Below are positions 18,361 to 26,804 of a stretch of DNA of 64,000 bases, in pieces (position 1 is the stretch's first letter; each line of letters opens with the position of its first letter). The position numbers and the translations under genes were made by a program. The stretch is taken from assembly GCF_002355595.1 (NCBI RefSeq), contig NZ_AP017422.1, positions 1,240,001 to 1,304,000 on the forward strand. The letters are read 5' to 3'. The notes beneath the pieces are model-generated. The model was not told the DNA's origin. It saw only the letters and a program-made list of their open reading frames with translations, and did not search any database. The DNA is from Filimonas lacunae (GTDB lineage: Bacteria > Bacteroidota > Bacteroidia > Chitinophagales > Chitinophagaceae).

Positions 18361-18966
18361 ATGAATAACATAGAAAAAAGAAAGCAACAAAGAGAAACAG
18401 CCAGGCTTCAGATTATTGATGCGGCGCTGAGTATAGTGCGCACCAGTGGCTGGCAGGCGGTTAGTATGCGTAAGATTGCAGAGATGATTGATTATACACC
18501 ACCTGTTATTTATGCTTATTTCAGTTGTAAAGAAGACTTGTTGCATGCGCTTAGCCAACTGGGGTTTCTGAAGTTGTCGCGTTCTATGCAGATAGAAGCC
18601 AGGAGCGTGGTTACGCCGGTAGCACAACTGGAAAAAATGTGGTTGGCTTACTGGCAGTTTGCGTTGGAGGAAACGGCTTTTTACCAGCTTATGTTTGGTG
18701 TTGGAGCTTCATGCAGAAATAATCCTTTTGAGGCAGATGAGGCCGCGCGTATAGCTGAGGTGGTTACTCCCGTCATCAGCAAGGCAATGCTTGCTTCTCA
18801 CGGAGGTGATGAAAATGCGGCCTGTAAATTTCATGCCTGCTGGTCGGTTACACATGGCCTCATTGCTTTACATTTTTTGAATAGGGGTACTGCCGATGCG
18901 TTTAGCAGGCAGGTGTTGGTGAGTACCATCAGGAATATTGTAGTGGCGGAAGTAGTGAAAGCGTAG
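18361..18966 (+). CDS. TetR-family regulator with WHG-like C-terminal domain
   Basis: The N-terminal HTH reads RLQIIDAALSIVRTSGWQAV, SMRKIAEMIDYTPPVIYAYF and SCKEDLLHAL. The C-terminal part (AYWQFALEETAFYQLMFGVG; HACWSVTHGLIALHFLNRG) fits the WHG/TetR_C family. It lies 176 bases after the RND gene in the same direction and may be separately transcribed. Its last codons and terminator are duplicated at 9019-9095. Confidence 0.88.
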   Translation: MNNIEKRKQQRETARLQIIDAALSIVRTSGWQAVSMRKIAEMIDYTPPVIYAYFSCKEDLLHALSQLGFLKLSRSMQIEARSVVTPVAQLEKMWLAYWQFALEETAFYQLMFGVGASCRNNPFEADEAARIAEVVTPVISKAMLASHGGDENAACKFHACWSVTHGLIALHFLNRGTADAFSRQVLVSTIRNIVVAEVVKA

Positions 18967-19025
18967 CAGGCAGCGCCTGGCTGAAAATAAGAAAGCCTCA
19001 ACATTTGTTGAGGCTTTATCTGTGG
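18949..19025 (+). repeat. 77-bp direct repeat, right copy
   Basis: Identical to 9019-9095. It covers the last codons and stop of tetR, the terminator hairpin and the first three plus-strand bases of the tRNA-Val gene (its 3' end). This is evidently the parental copy, because here the parts have functions. Confidence 0.9.
18992..19017 (+). terminator. Terminator after tetR
   Basis: A perfect 11-bp stem AAAGCCTCAAC/GTTGAGGCTTT with an ATTT loop. It lies between tetR and the converging tRNA-Val and can act on both strands. Confidence 0.8.
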
Positions 19026-19097
19026 GAGCACACGGGCTCGAACCGCGGACCCTCTGCTTGTAAGGCAGATGCTCTAAACCAACTGAGCTATGCTCCC
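19023..19097 (-). tRNA. tRNA-Val (anticodon TAC)
   Basis: The minus strand folds as a cloverleaf: acceptor GGGAGCA/TGCTCCC, D arm GCTC/GAGC, anticodon stem TCTGC/GCAGA with loop CTTACAA, five-base variable loop, and T arm CGCGG-TTCGAGC-CCGTG. The discriminator is A and CCA is not encoded. The anticodon UAC reads valine codons. Confidence 0.95.
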
Positions 19098-19139
19098 TTT
19101 TTTTGCTTGAAACCGTAAGGCTTCGTGCGTTTCGGGTTG

Positions 19140-19170
19140 CAAATATAGGAATTGATTTATTTCTTCCAAA
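19140..19170 (-). promoter_or_regulatory. Promoter of tRNA-Val
   Basis: On the minus strand TTTG (19170-19167) is followed after 19 bases by TATATTTG (19147-19140), a perfect Bacteroidetes promoter about 45 bases before the tRNA 5' end. Confidence 0.8.
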
Positions 19171-19233
19171 TTTCTTTTTTCAAATAATACCTACCCGTTG
19201 ATATGCGTTTAAGAGGTTATCGCTTAGGTTTGT

Positions 19234-19680
19234 ATGATGAAAATAGCTATTATCAACGGTCCTAATTTGAATTTACTGGGCACCAGGGAGCCAGGTATTT
19301 ACGGAGATAAAAGTTTTGAAGCTTTTTACGAGCAGTTGAAACCGCTTTTTCCAGGCGTGGAATTCAGCTATTTTCAAAGTAATGTAGAAGGGGAGCTGGT
19401 GAACGAATTACAGCGCGTAGGCTTTGAATATGCGGGTGTTGTAATAAATCCGGCCGCTTATACCCATACTTCGGTGGCGATAGGGGATGCTATAGCAGCT
19501 ATTACTGCCCCGGTTATTGAGGTGCACATCAGCAATGTTCATGCGCGTGAGGAGTTCCGCAAAATATCACATGTGTCGGCCAAGGCAAAGGGCACTATTT
19601 GCGGGTTGGGCATGAAAGGTTATGAGCTGGCGGTGCATTGGCTGGTGGCGAATGCCGGTGGCGTATTTAGCTATGCATAA
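19234..19680 (+). CDS. aroQ: 3-dehydroquinate dehydratase, type II
   Basis: The protein matches the dodecameric type II enzyme throughout: INGPNLNLLGTREPGIYG with the catalytic tyrosine, the FSYFQSNVEGELVNELQ helix, GVVINPAAYTHTSVAIGDA, and EVHISNVHAREEFRKIS with the catalytic histidine. It converts 3-dehydroquinate to 3-dehydroshikimate in the cytoplasmic shikimate pathway. Two consecutive ATGs (19234 and 19237) are possible starts. A TAGGTTTG at 19225 lies so close that it would give a nearly leaderless message; I do not rely on it. Confidence 0.96.
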   Translation: MMKIAIINGPNLNLLGTREPGIYGDKSFEAFYEQLKPLFPGVEFSYFQSNVEGELVNELQRVGFEYAGVVINPAAYTHTSVAIGDAIAAITAPVIEVHISNVHAREEFRKISHVSAKAKGTICGLGMKGYELAVHWLVANAGGVFSYA

Positions 19681-19711
19681 CAATATTCAATCTCTTAAAA
19701 GACGATAAACT

Positions 19712-20392
19712 ATGAAATGGCTGTTGTTTTTATTGGTTTTTGCGCCCACCTGGGCTATAGGACAATGCAAGGTATACCGCATTGGCGCTAAAGGTGATAC
19801 CTTAAACTGTGTAGATAAACAGGATCATAAGCAGGGCAAGTGGGTAGTGCATGTGGATGCGCTACGTGGAGAACCGGGTTATGAAGAAGAGGGCGTGTAT
19901 AGAAATGACAAGAAAGAAGGGGTTTGGCGTTGCTATAACCTGAACGGAGATATTATTGCCCTGGAAAGTTATCGCTGGGGTAACAAAGACGGTGTATCGC
20001 GTTATTTTACTATACAGGGGCTGTTGCGGGAAGAAAGCTGGAAAGCTACCAACCCCGAAAATCCATACGATACCATTGAAGTACCTGATCCTATTGATCC
20101 TTATAAAGTGCAGATGAAGGTGATTAAGGTAGAAGGCAGCACCGTAAAACATGGCAGATGGCAGTTTTATGATCCTTCTTCCGGTATGGTAGCTAAAACA
20201 GAAAATTATTTTCTGGGTACACTGGAAGATCCGAATAAGAAATATTTATCCGCTAACACGGCTTCCGATTCTGCTATGCAAATCCGTAAAAAGCTGAGCG
20301 ACGAGAATAAGCCTAAAGAGGTGGCTGACTTCGATAAAAAGAATTCAGGCAAAAAGAAATATAAGGTCAGGGAAGGCAGAGTGGGGTATTAA
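19712..20392 (+). CDS. Secreted MORN/YwqK-like repeat protein
   Basis: A signal peptide (MKWLLFLLVFAPTWAIGQ) precedes MORN-like repeats: KQGKWVVHVD, YEEEGVYRNDKKEGVWRCYN, YRWGNKDGVSRYF and VKHGRWQFYDPSSGMV. The C-terminus is lysine-rich and charged. MORN-like repeats in Bacteroidota usually occur in envelope proteins of unknown role; the YwqK antitoxin label often given to them has no support here. Its 3' end overlaps the convergent hmuV gene by 26 bases. Confidence 0.75.
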   Translation: MKWLLFLLVFAPTWAIGQCKVYRIGAKGDTLNCVDKQDHKQGKWVVHVDALRGEPGYEEEGVYRNDKKEGVWRCYNLNGDIIALESYRWGNKDGVSRYFTIQGLLREESWKATNPENPYDTIEVPDPIDPYKVQMKVIKVEGSTVKHGRWQFYDPSSGMVAKTENYFLGTLEDPNKKYLSANTASDSAMQIRKKLSDENKPKEVADFDKKNSGKKKYKVREGRVGY

Positions 20393-21179
20393 CCTTGCTC
20401 ACCGGCACGATAATAGGATGATCGTGCGCTTCGCTTTGTAAAATACTTACTTCTATACCGTATGCCTTTTGAATGGTGTGCGGTTGTAACACTTCGCTGG
20501 CAGACCCATCTGCCAGCAGTTTTCCATTCTGTAATAACAAAATATGGTGGGCAAACTGAGCGGCCAGGTTAAGGTCGTGCAGCACCAGTAGCACCGCATA
20601 TTGCTGTTGGGCCAGTTGTCTGGCTTTGGTTAGCAGCATTTGCTGGTGTAGTATGTCCATGCTGCTGGTAGGTTCATCCAGCAGTAATAGCTTATACTTA
20701 TTGTCATTGGTGGGGTTCCATAGCTGTGCCAGCACACGGGCTACCTGTACACGCTGTTGCTCGCCTCCAGACAGGGTTTGGAATGGGCGGCTTCTTAAGT
20801 GGGTAACTTCCATATCGTCCATGGCAGCGGTTACAATATCTGCATCCTGTGCTGTTGGGATGTTGCTGAAATGCGGATAACGGCCCATCATCACCACTTC
20901 TTCGCAGATAAAGGGCAGGCTGATGGCGTATTGTTGTGTAAGCACGGCACGTTGCCGGGCCAGTGCGGCAGGAGATATCTTATGCATGGGCTGGTTATCG
21001 AAATAAATGTCGCCGCTATGAGGTTTCATTTCTCCGGCCAGTAAACGCAGCAGGGTAGATTTCCCGGCTCCGTTAGGGCCTAATACCACGGTTATTTCAC
21101 CTGTACGCAACTCAAATGATAGGTTACTGAGGATAGACCGGTTGCCGGCTTTAAAAGATATATTGTTAACACGCATCAT
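20367..21179 (-). CDS. hmuV: Haem ABC transporter ATP-binding protein
   Basis: A 270-residue ABC ATPase: Walker A GPNGAGKST (about residues 34-42), Q-loop near QQYAIS, signature LSGGEQQRVQVARVLAQLW, Walker B LLLLDEPTSSMD and switch His in LVLHDLNLAAQFA. The MGRYPHF segment is typical of FecE/HmuV-type haem and siderophore ATPases. Its ATG overlaps the stop of the permease gene (ATGATG over TGA), so the two are translationally coupled. It energises haem import across the inner membrane. Confidence 0.92.
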   Translation of the reverse strand: MMRVNNISFKAGNRSILSNLSFELRTGEITVVLGPNGAGKSTLLRLLAGEMKPHSGDIYFDNQPMHKISPAALARQRAVLTQQYAISLPFICEEVVMMGRYPHFSNIPTAQDADIVTAAMDDMEVTHLRSRPFQTLSGGEQQRVQVARVLAQLWNPTNDNKYKLLLLDEPTSSMDILHQQMLLTKARQLAQQQYAVLLVLHDLNLAAQFAHHILLLQNGKLLADGSASEVLQPHTIQKAYGIEVSILQSEAHDHPIIVPVSKVNTPLCLP

Positions 21180-22228
21180 GATGCCCAGTTTTTAATCACT
21201 TTTTTCTGTTTCAATAATAATGCTATAAACAGTGGGGTACCCAGCAGGGCCGTAATAATGCCAATAGGCATCTCTGCCGGTGCTATTACGGTACGGCTAA
21301 GGGTGTCGGCCAGCGTAAGCAGGGTGGCTCCTAAAAGGGCGCTATTGGGTAGTAAAGAGCGATGGTCGCTGCCGGAAATGCCACGCAGTATATGCGGCAC
21401 TATCAGACCTACAAAACCAATGATGCCTGCTACCGATACGCAAGCGCCTACAGAAAGTGTGGAAAGAATGAGGACTGTGTTTTTTAAGCGCCTTACATTA
21501 ATGCCCATGTGCATGGCCTCTGCTTCGCCAAGAGAGTAGGCGTTGAGCGATTTGGATGTACGGGGCAGCAGTATCAGCGGCAGCAGGATAAAAGGGGTAA
21601 GAGAGAGTACTACATTCCAGTTGGCACCGCCCAGGCTGCCTAATGTCCAGAAGGTGATGTTACGCAACTCTTCATTGTTGGCGGTGGAGATAATTAAACC
21701 AATAAACGCTTCGCATAATGTGCTGATGCCCATGCCAGCCAGTAGCATGGTAGTGGTAAGGGTTTTACTGCCCGACCGGGAAATGCGGAACACCAGTATG
21801 GACGCTGAACAGGCTCCGGTGAAGGTGGCCGCGTTTAACAAATAGTGTTTACTGATAGTATGATTGGCCAATGCAGGTATAGCAGGCAATACGGCTATCA
21901 CCAACACTGCAAACAGGGAGGCGCCGGACGATACACCTATTAAACGGGCATCGGCCAGTGGATTGCGGAACAGGCCTTGCAGGGAAGCTCCTGCGGTGGC
22001 TAGTCCTGCGCCAATTAATACGCCCAGGCAAACACGGGGCAGTCGTATTTGTAATAACACGTTAGCCATGCCTTCGTTAAAAGGGATGGGTAGGTGAATG
22101 CCAAGTGCATCTGCTATGATAGCTATTACCTGCATAGGGGGGATATGCATAGCGCCCATCCCGGAGGAAAAGACGATGCTGGCTAATAATAGCAGTATTA
22201 ATACCGGACGTACTATTGATTGACGCAT
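21176..22228 (-). CDS. hmuU: Haem ABC transporter permease (FecCD family)
   Basis: A polytopic FecCD/BtuC-like permease of 350 residues with about nine or ten hydrophobic helices. Family phrases include LPRVCLGVLIGAGLATAGASLQGLFRNPLADARLIGVSSGA, the coupling-helix region GFVGLIVPHILRGISGSDHR, and LADTLSRTVIAPAEMPIGIITALLGTPLFI. It lies four bases after hmuT and overlaps hmuV. With HmuT and HmuV it forms the inner-membrane importer. Confidence 0.92.
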   Translation of the reverse strand: MRQSIVRPVLILLLLASIVFSSGMGAMHIPPMQVIAIIADALGIHLPIPFNEGMANVLLQIRLPRVCLGVLIGAGLATAGASLQGLFRNPLADARLIGVSSGASLFAVLVIAVLPAIPALANHTISKHYLLNAATFTGACSASILVFRISRSGSKTLTTTMLLAGMGISTLCEAFIGLIISTANNEELRNITFWTLGSLGGANWNVVLSLTPFILLPLILLPRTSKSLNAYSLGEAEAMHMGINVRRLKNTVLILSTLSVGACVSVAGIIGFVGLIVPHILRGISGSDHRSLLPNSALLGATLLTLADTLSRTVIAPAEMPIGIITALLGTPLFIALLLKQKKVIKNWAS

Positions 22229-22231
22229 GTT

Positions 22232-23044
22232 TTATTTCAGTTTGTTATAGAGTTCCTGTATAGCCTGTGGTAAACGGATGCTGAAGCCGCTGAGCAGTTC
22301 TCCATCCATACTTATTACTTTTTTGTTTTTACCGGCGTTGGTTTGTGCTACGCCCGGCATTTTTATTAAGCCATCCGCGCCGCCAATGCTGCCCAGGCCG
22401 CTGTCGAACATCAGTATTACATCAGGGTTAGCAGCTACTAATGCTTCAGATGACAGTGGTTTGAAATCGCTAAAGCTGGTCATCGCATTTTCGCCACCTG
22501 CCAGGGTAATCATTTTGTCTATAGAAGTGCCGGTGCCACTTACCTGCATGGCGCCTGCGCCTCGGGCGTAAATGAATAATACTTTTTTATGCAGGGCGGT
22601 TGTTTTAACAGCTGCCATTTGTTTGTCAAAGGTTTTTTGCAAGGCAACGGCTTTGGCGGGCTGGCCAATAGCGGCGGCTACCTCTGCTATCAGTTTGCGG
22701 GTGCCTGCAACGCTCAGGTCTTGCTTGAGGATAACGGTGTTTACTTTGGCTGCTTTTAGCTGCTCCAGTAACTGAGAATTTAACTGGTTGTCGAAGGTGA
22801 TGACCATGGTGGGCTGTAATGACAATACGCCCTCGGCAGAGATGTTGCGGTTGTGGCCTACTTTGGTTTTGCTTTTTAATACTTCCGGGTAATTGCTGGT
22901 AACATCTACGCCCACGATTTGTGGTGCGGCATCCAGGGCGCAAAGTATTTCACTGATAGCGCCATTTAAGGATACAATACGTTGCTGTGCCTGCGTGGCC
23001 AGCGTGCTGAGTGTAATAACTGCGGTTAATAGTAATTTTTTCAT
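22232..23044 (-). CDS. hmuT: Haem-binding periplasmic protein
   Basis: A signal peptide (MKKLLLTAVITLSTLATQAQ) precedes a class III substrate-binding fold: QRIVSLNGAISEILCALDAA, VGVDVTSNYPEVL, the long connecting helix, and LIKMPGVAQTNAGKNKKVIS. The position, between a HmuY/TonB receptor pair and a FecCD permease, and similarity to haemin-binding proteins indicate haem as cargo. A GC-rich hairpin with a minus-strand T-run separates it from the upstream hmuY gene. Confidence 0.9.
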   Translation of the reverse strand: MKKLLLTAVITLSTLATQAQQRIVSLNGAISEILCALDAAPQIVGVDVTSNYPEVLKSKTKVGHNRNISAEGVLSLQPTMVITFDNQLNSQLLEQLKAAKVNTVILKQDLSVAGTRKLIAEVAAAIGQPAKAVALQKTFDKQMAAVKTTALHKKVLFIYARGAGAMQVSGTGTSIDKMITLAGGENAMTSFSDFKPLSSEALVAANPDVILMFDSGLGSIGGADGLIKMPGVAQTNAGKNKKVISMDGELLSGFSIRLPQAIQELYNKLK

Positions 23045-23065
23045 ATGTAATGAATGATGTATGAT

Positions 23066-23096
23066 TAAAAAGCCGGCCCCGTGAAAACGAGGCCGG
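23066..23096 (-). terminator. Intra-operon terminator/attenuator between hmuY and hmuT
   Basis: On the minus strand a GC-rich stem (CCGGCC core, extended to ten pairs with one mismatch, tetraloop) is followed by a T-run (A-run at 23066-23070 on the plus strand). It could lower transcription of hmuTUV relative to the receptor and HmuY. Confidence 0.6.
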
Positions 23097-23151
23097 GGTG
23101 TACTGAAACTGTAACATTTACTCGCTTGTTAGCTTCAGTGAAAACTTTTTA

Positions 23152-24237
23152 TTAAGAACCTTTTTTAACCAGTTTGAATTCAACTTTAGGTTTACCGCGG
23201 GTGCCACCATCTTGTGTAATAAAGCTGATAAACTTCAGTTTGTATACGTTGCCGGCTGCGTCTTTAATTACATAGAAGCGATCTGTTCTAACGCCTACTA
23301 CCAAACCAGATCCGGGAGGAGCACTGGCAACGCGCCATTTGTCGGCTATTGCGGTTTTGCTATTGCTGAAAGTGGTAGAAGCAATACTACTATCAGTATA
23401 GTTGGTGTAAGCGGTATTACGTGCATCTGCATTGGCATACACCAGTTCTGCTGCGGTTACACCAGCCTGGTTATTGATATATACAAAGTCGGCAAATGGA
23501 TAAGGGATAGTGCCGGATTTGTAGGTGGTATATGTCCACTCTAAATCCCATGCTGCTTTGGCTGGTTCCACGCTTGCAATAGCATTATTATCGAAAGATA
23601 CATACTTGAAATTGTAGTTAGCATCTTTGCTGATGGTAATGGTTTTGATAGTAGTTTCAGACAGTTTTGCATATTGTAACTGGTAATCGCTGCCGCTACG
23701 GGTAATTTTTACTTTATACCAGTCTTTTTCGGCTGATGCAGAACCGTTAGTAGGCCTTATAATATATACATAGTTGTTGGCTTCAGTAGCAGAAATCTGT
23801 GCAATAACAGTGCTGTCCAGGTTTCCTTCTACGTTGTCTACAATGCTGAAGGTGCCTAAGCCCATGCCTAATTGCAAAGTAGTTTTAAATCCGGTAGTGT
23901 CAGCAGTGGTTACTGCGGTAATATCCGTTTTAGTTAATGCTTTAGCGGTAGCGCCAGTGGTATTGTTGATAATAACACGGAAATCATTGCCGGTATAAAA
24001 GCCGAGGTCCCAGCTTGTTCTGGCTATTGGCGTTTGGGTGGCGGTGCTAAAATCAAGGAATACAGAGTTGCCTGCTACAGATCCGGCTTCCGTGCTGATA
24101 ATACCGTTTAATACATAAGCGGTATCGCCATCTGAAGGAGGAATAACCGGGGCTGATGTGGTATCGTCTTTACTGCAAGAAAATACGGATGCCGAAAGGC
24201 CGGCTAATAATGCAAAGGATAGGAGATTTCTTTTCAT
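23152..24237 (-). CDS. hmuY: HmuY-family haem-binding lipoprotein
   Basis: A lipobox (SASVFSC, then SKDD) marks a surface lipoprotein. The body has two HmuY-like lobes with matching phrases: FLDFSTATQTPIARTSWDLG in the first and YVSFDNNAIASVEPAKAAWD in the second. The C-terminus (RFYVIKDAAGNVYKLKFISF) matches the family. HmuY captures haem outside the cell and passes it to the TonB-dependent receptor, encoded 18 bases upstream in the operon. It is longer than the single-lobed Porphyromonas protein. Confidence 0.88.
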   Translation of the reverse strand: MKRNLLSFALLAGLSASVFSCSKDDTTSAPVIPPSDGDTAYVLNGIISTEAGSVAGNSVFLDFSTATQTPIARTSWDLGFYTGNDFRVIINNTTGATAKALTKTDITAVTTADTTGFKTTLQLGMGLGTFSIVDNVEGNLDSTVIAQISATEANNYVYIIRPTNGSASAEKDWYKVKITRSGSDYQLQYAKLSETTIKTITISKDANYNFKYVSFDNNAIASVEPAKAAWDLEWTYTTYKSGTIPYPFADFVYINNQAGVTAAELVYANADARNTAYTNYTDSSIASTTFSNSKTAIADKWRVASAPPGSGLVVGVRTDRFYVIKDAAGNVYKLKFISFITQDGGTRGKPKVEFKLVKKGS

Positions 24238-24255
24238 GAGATCTTATTTGGAATA

Positions 24256-26319
24256 TTAATTTTTTGAAAAACGAAAATTGAGTCCTGCGAAATAGCTGCG
24301 TCCGAAGCCTGTTAATACGGGGCCGCCTGTACTATGCGCCTGCCCAACATCCAGGGATGAATTGGCTACACGTTTAACGCCGAACAGGTTTTTAATGCCA
24401 GCCTGCAAAGACAGGTATTTGAATATTTGTTTGGTAGCTGTAACGTCTGCCCAATGGTAAGCATATATTTTAGAAAGGTATATTTCACCGTTGTTGCTGT
24501 TAATAGCGTAGGTGGGTAATGCTCCGGTATATTTATAGAAAATGCCTAACTGTGCTTTTAATTTAGTGAATGAATAGCTGATGTTGCTATTTACTTCAGG
24601 CGTCCATGTAAATTCTGGCAGTGATTGGTCATTTTCTTTATACTGATTGTAACGGCCTATATAAGAAAAGCCTGCAGTAGCAGTAAGTTGCTTCCAGGTG
24701 ATTGTATTCTCTAAAGTGCCGCCAGTGGTTTTGTATTTACTTACGTTAATGTAGGTGGTAGAAACAGGGGAGGTGGAGTAGTCATATGCATAATCTATAA
24801 AATCCTTGTAGGTGTTATAGAAAACGGATAATGCGCTATTAAACTGTATAGGTGCGCTTGTTTTGTTATGCCAATTGACTGACCCCATGAAGCTATTGGA
24901 GTATTCTGCTTTCAGATCAGGATTGCCTATGATATTGTGACTGGCATCGTTGAACAGAAAATAGAGTTCTCTTAATGCAGGTGCACGAAAACCTTTAGCA
25001 TAGGAAAGGCGTACATCCAGTTGTTCGCTCAGTGCCAGGCGTGTGTTGATAGATGGAATAACCGGCGGGGCATCGTAAACAGAGTTTTTGCTTAAACGTA
25101 CACCCGGACGTATGGTAAGTGCTGCAGCAGGTTTAATTTCTGCAGATGCAAACACGGAATAGTCTGTAATAGAAGGGTGGCCGTTGATACGTTGGCCATC
25201 ACCTTTGTCGTTTTTAAATTCGATGCCCGGTTGAACAGATACTTTGTCTGAAATAAACCATTGCGCAGTGCTACGGAAAAACCAGGCTTTGAAACGTGAG
25301 ATATCCCAGTATCCATCCCCTTCTGCAACAGTTTTTGTTTGGGCACGATAGTCTATAGAATAAGATGCTGTATTTCTTTGATAATTCTGGTAAGACAGGG
25401 AGGTATTCAGCTTTAATTGAGGGTTCAGCTGCCAATCGGTTTGCAGCTGGTGTGTGTAGCGATGAGTAATATAGTATTGATCAAAGCCTATATAACTGCT
25501 TTCGGACATGGCGCCTGCTGAAAACAATTCTTCGTGCAGGTAATCTAATCTATACCAGGCAGAGAATCCTTTATGCTGATATCCGAAGCTTCCGCCTCCC
25601 ATCCATTGTTTTTTGGGTTTGGAGACTTTGGATGGATAAGGTAAACTATCGTTCCATCCACCAATATCATTTCGGGTAACATATCCGGAAACATTCCATT
25701 TACCACGTTGCCAGTTAACACTTACGTTTTCGTTGTGAATGCCTTTATCGGTGAAAGGAGCGTAGGTGTTGCCCATGGTTTCTTCCTGCACGCGCGCAGT
25801 AACCAGCAAGGATTGTTTGAGTGCTTTGTTTTTGCGTGTGATGATATTGATAACACCTGCCATAGCATCGGTACCATACACCACACTCATAGGGCCTTCT
25901 ACAATTTCAATACGTTCTACACTGTTAATGTCAATCTGGCTAAGGCTTTGACGTGCCGCGTCGCGATCGACCAGGGGAATGCCATCCAGTAAAATTTTTA
26001 CACGCTGACCACCCAATCCCATTAAGCTAATGTCTGTTTCACCTAATGTATAGTCAGTAGAAAAGCGAACGCCCAGTTCATTATTTAATACGCCGGCTAT
26101 ATCTGTGGCACCGCGCATTTGTATGCGTTGCTGGTTAATCACTCTTACTTTATATACAGAGTTGCGAAGTGATTGGGGTATATACTGTCCTGTAACCACT
26201 ACCTCCTGTAAATGGGAAGCAGAGTCTTTATGATTCTGTGCCGATGCGTTTACAATTCCTGTCGTTAAAGCGGCTACGCTTACAGTAAGCGCACGCCATA
26301 CCCCACCATATATGTGCAT
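24256..26319 (-). CDS. TonB-dependent haem receptor (HmuR-like)
   Basis: After a signal region ending near NASAQ come the TonB box (LQEVVVTGQYIPQSL), a plug domain (RGATDIAGVLNNELGVRF; VERIEIVEGPMSVVYGTDAMAGVINIITRK) and a 22-strand-type barrel ending YFAGLNFRFSKN. At 687 residues it is a normal length for a haem/siderophore receptor, and no SusC-type N-terminal beta domain is present. It is the first gene of the hmu operon. A TACTTTTG element at 26402-26409 (minus strand) lies upstream, with a cluster of repeated sites further up. Confidence 0.92.
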   Translation of the reverse strand: MHIYGGVWRALTVSVAALTTGIVNASAQNHKDSASHLQEVVVTGQYIPQSLRNSVYKVRVINQQRIQMRGATDIAGVLNNELGVRFSTDYTLGETDISLMGLGGQRVKILLDGIPLVDRDAARQSLSQIDINSVERIEIVEGPMSVVYGTDAMAGVINIITRKNKALKQSLLVTARVQEETMGNTYAPFTDKGIHNENVSVNWQRGKWNVSGYVTRNDIGGWNDSLPYPSKVSKPKKQWMGGGSFGYQHKGFSAWYRLDYLHEELFSAGAMSESSYIGFDQYYITHRYTHQLQTDWQLNPQLKLNTSLSYQNYQRNTASYSIDYRAQTKTVAEGDGYWDISRFKAWFFRSTAQWFISDKVSVQPGIEFKNDKGDGQRINGHPSITDYSVFASAEIKPAAALTIRPGVRLSKNSVYDAPPVIPSINTRLALSEQLDVRLSYAKGFRAPALRELYFLFNDASHNIIGNPDLKAEYSNSFMGSVNWHNKTSAPIQFNSALSVFYNTYKDFIDYAYDYSTSPVSTTYINVSKYKTTGGTLENTITWKQLTATAGFSYIGRYNQYKENDQSLPEFTWTPEVNSNISYSFTKLKAQLGIFYKYTGALPTYAINSNNGEIYLSKIYAYHWADVTATKQIFKYLSLQAGIKNLFGVKRVANSSLDVGQAHSTGGPVLTGFGRSYFAGLNFRFSKN

Positions 26320-26401
26320 ATATACTTAGTTTGTCTAAAGCTGAAATATTGTCGTGCAGAAACAGTGCACCAGAAGAGTGCGTAGCGAGTAAATGTGAAT
26401 G

Positions 26402-26409
26402 CAAAAGTA
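26402..26409 (-). promoter_or_regulatory. Possible -7 element of the haem operon
   Basis: The minus strand reads TACTTTTG (TAnnTTTG). No -33 TTTG is found at 19-21 bases, as expected for a promoter that needs an activator. Repeated sites begin about 40 bases further upstream. Confidence 0.45.
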
Positions 26410-26449
26410 GGAGCTGGTTGGTAGGGGAATTTATTAAATGCGTAAATCT

Positions 26450-26666
26450 GGTTACGAAATCGGAAAAACACCCTTTTCCTCATTCCGTAAACGCATTTCC
26501 CGATTCTGTAACAGTAGCTTGTGCTTGTTGCCGCACCTTTGCATTATAACTATCTTTTGTAGTATAATCTATCACTATCATCAATTTAAAGCGGGGTGTT
26601 CTCATCCTGCTTTTTTTGTTTTTGCGGCAGTTTTCCTCATTGCGTAAGTGCTTTTCCTGATAGTAT
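26450..26666. promoter_or_regulatory. Cluster of five related regulator-like sites between haem receptor and PepSY genes
   Basis: Sites resembling TTTTCC-T/G-ATT-N-CGTAAAC lie at 26450-26466 (minus), 26474-26492, 26495-26513, 26631-26649 and 26652-26666 (plus, last one weak). The first two form an inverted pair with a 7-base gap. Sites two/three and four/five are 21 bp apart, two helical turns. The rest of the 480-base intergenic region shows nothing else I can name. The arrangement suggests a regulator acting on both divergent transcripts. Confidence 0.6.
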
Positions 26667-26804
26667 AAATTAATACAGGTGTGTTATAGGAACTTTGTAA
26701 TCACAAATGATGATGGTTGGTATTGCAACGCATGGTTTGTTGGCCGATAAAAGTGGAGTATTCGCCGTTGGCTTTACTTTGGGATTTTAGTTTTTTATTT
26801 GCGA

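Noticed and set aside
19225-19232. TAGGTTTG as the aroQ promoter
   Set aside because: It is too close to the ATG and has no -33 element at the right distance.
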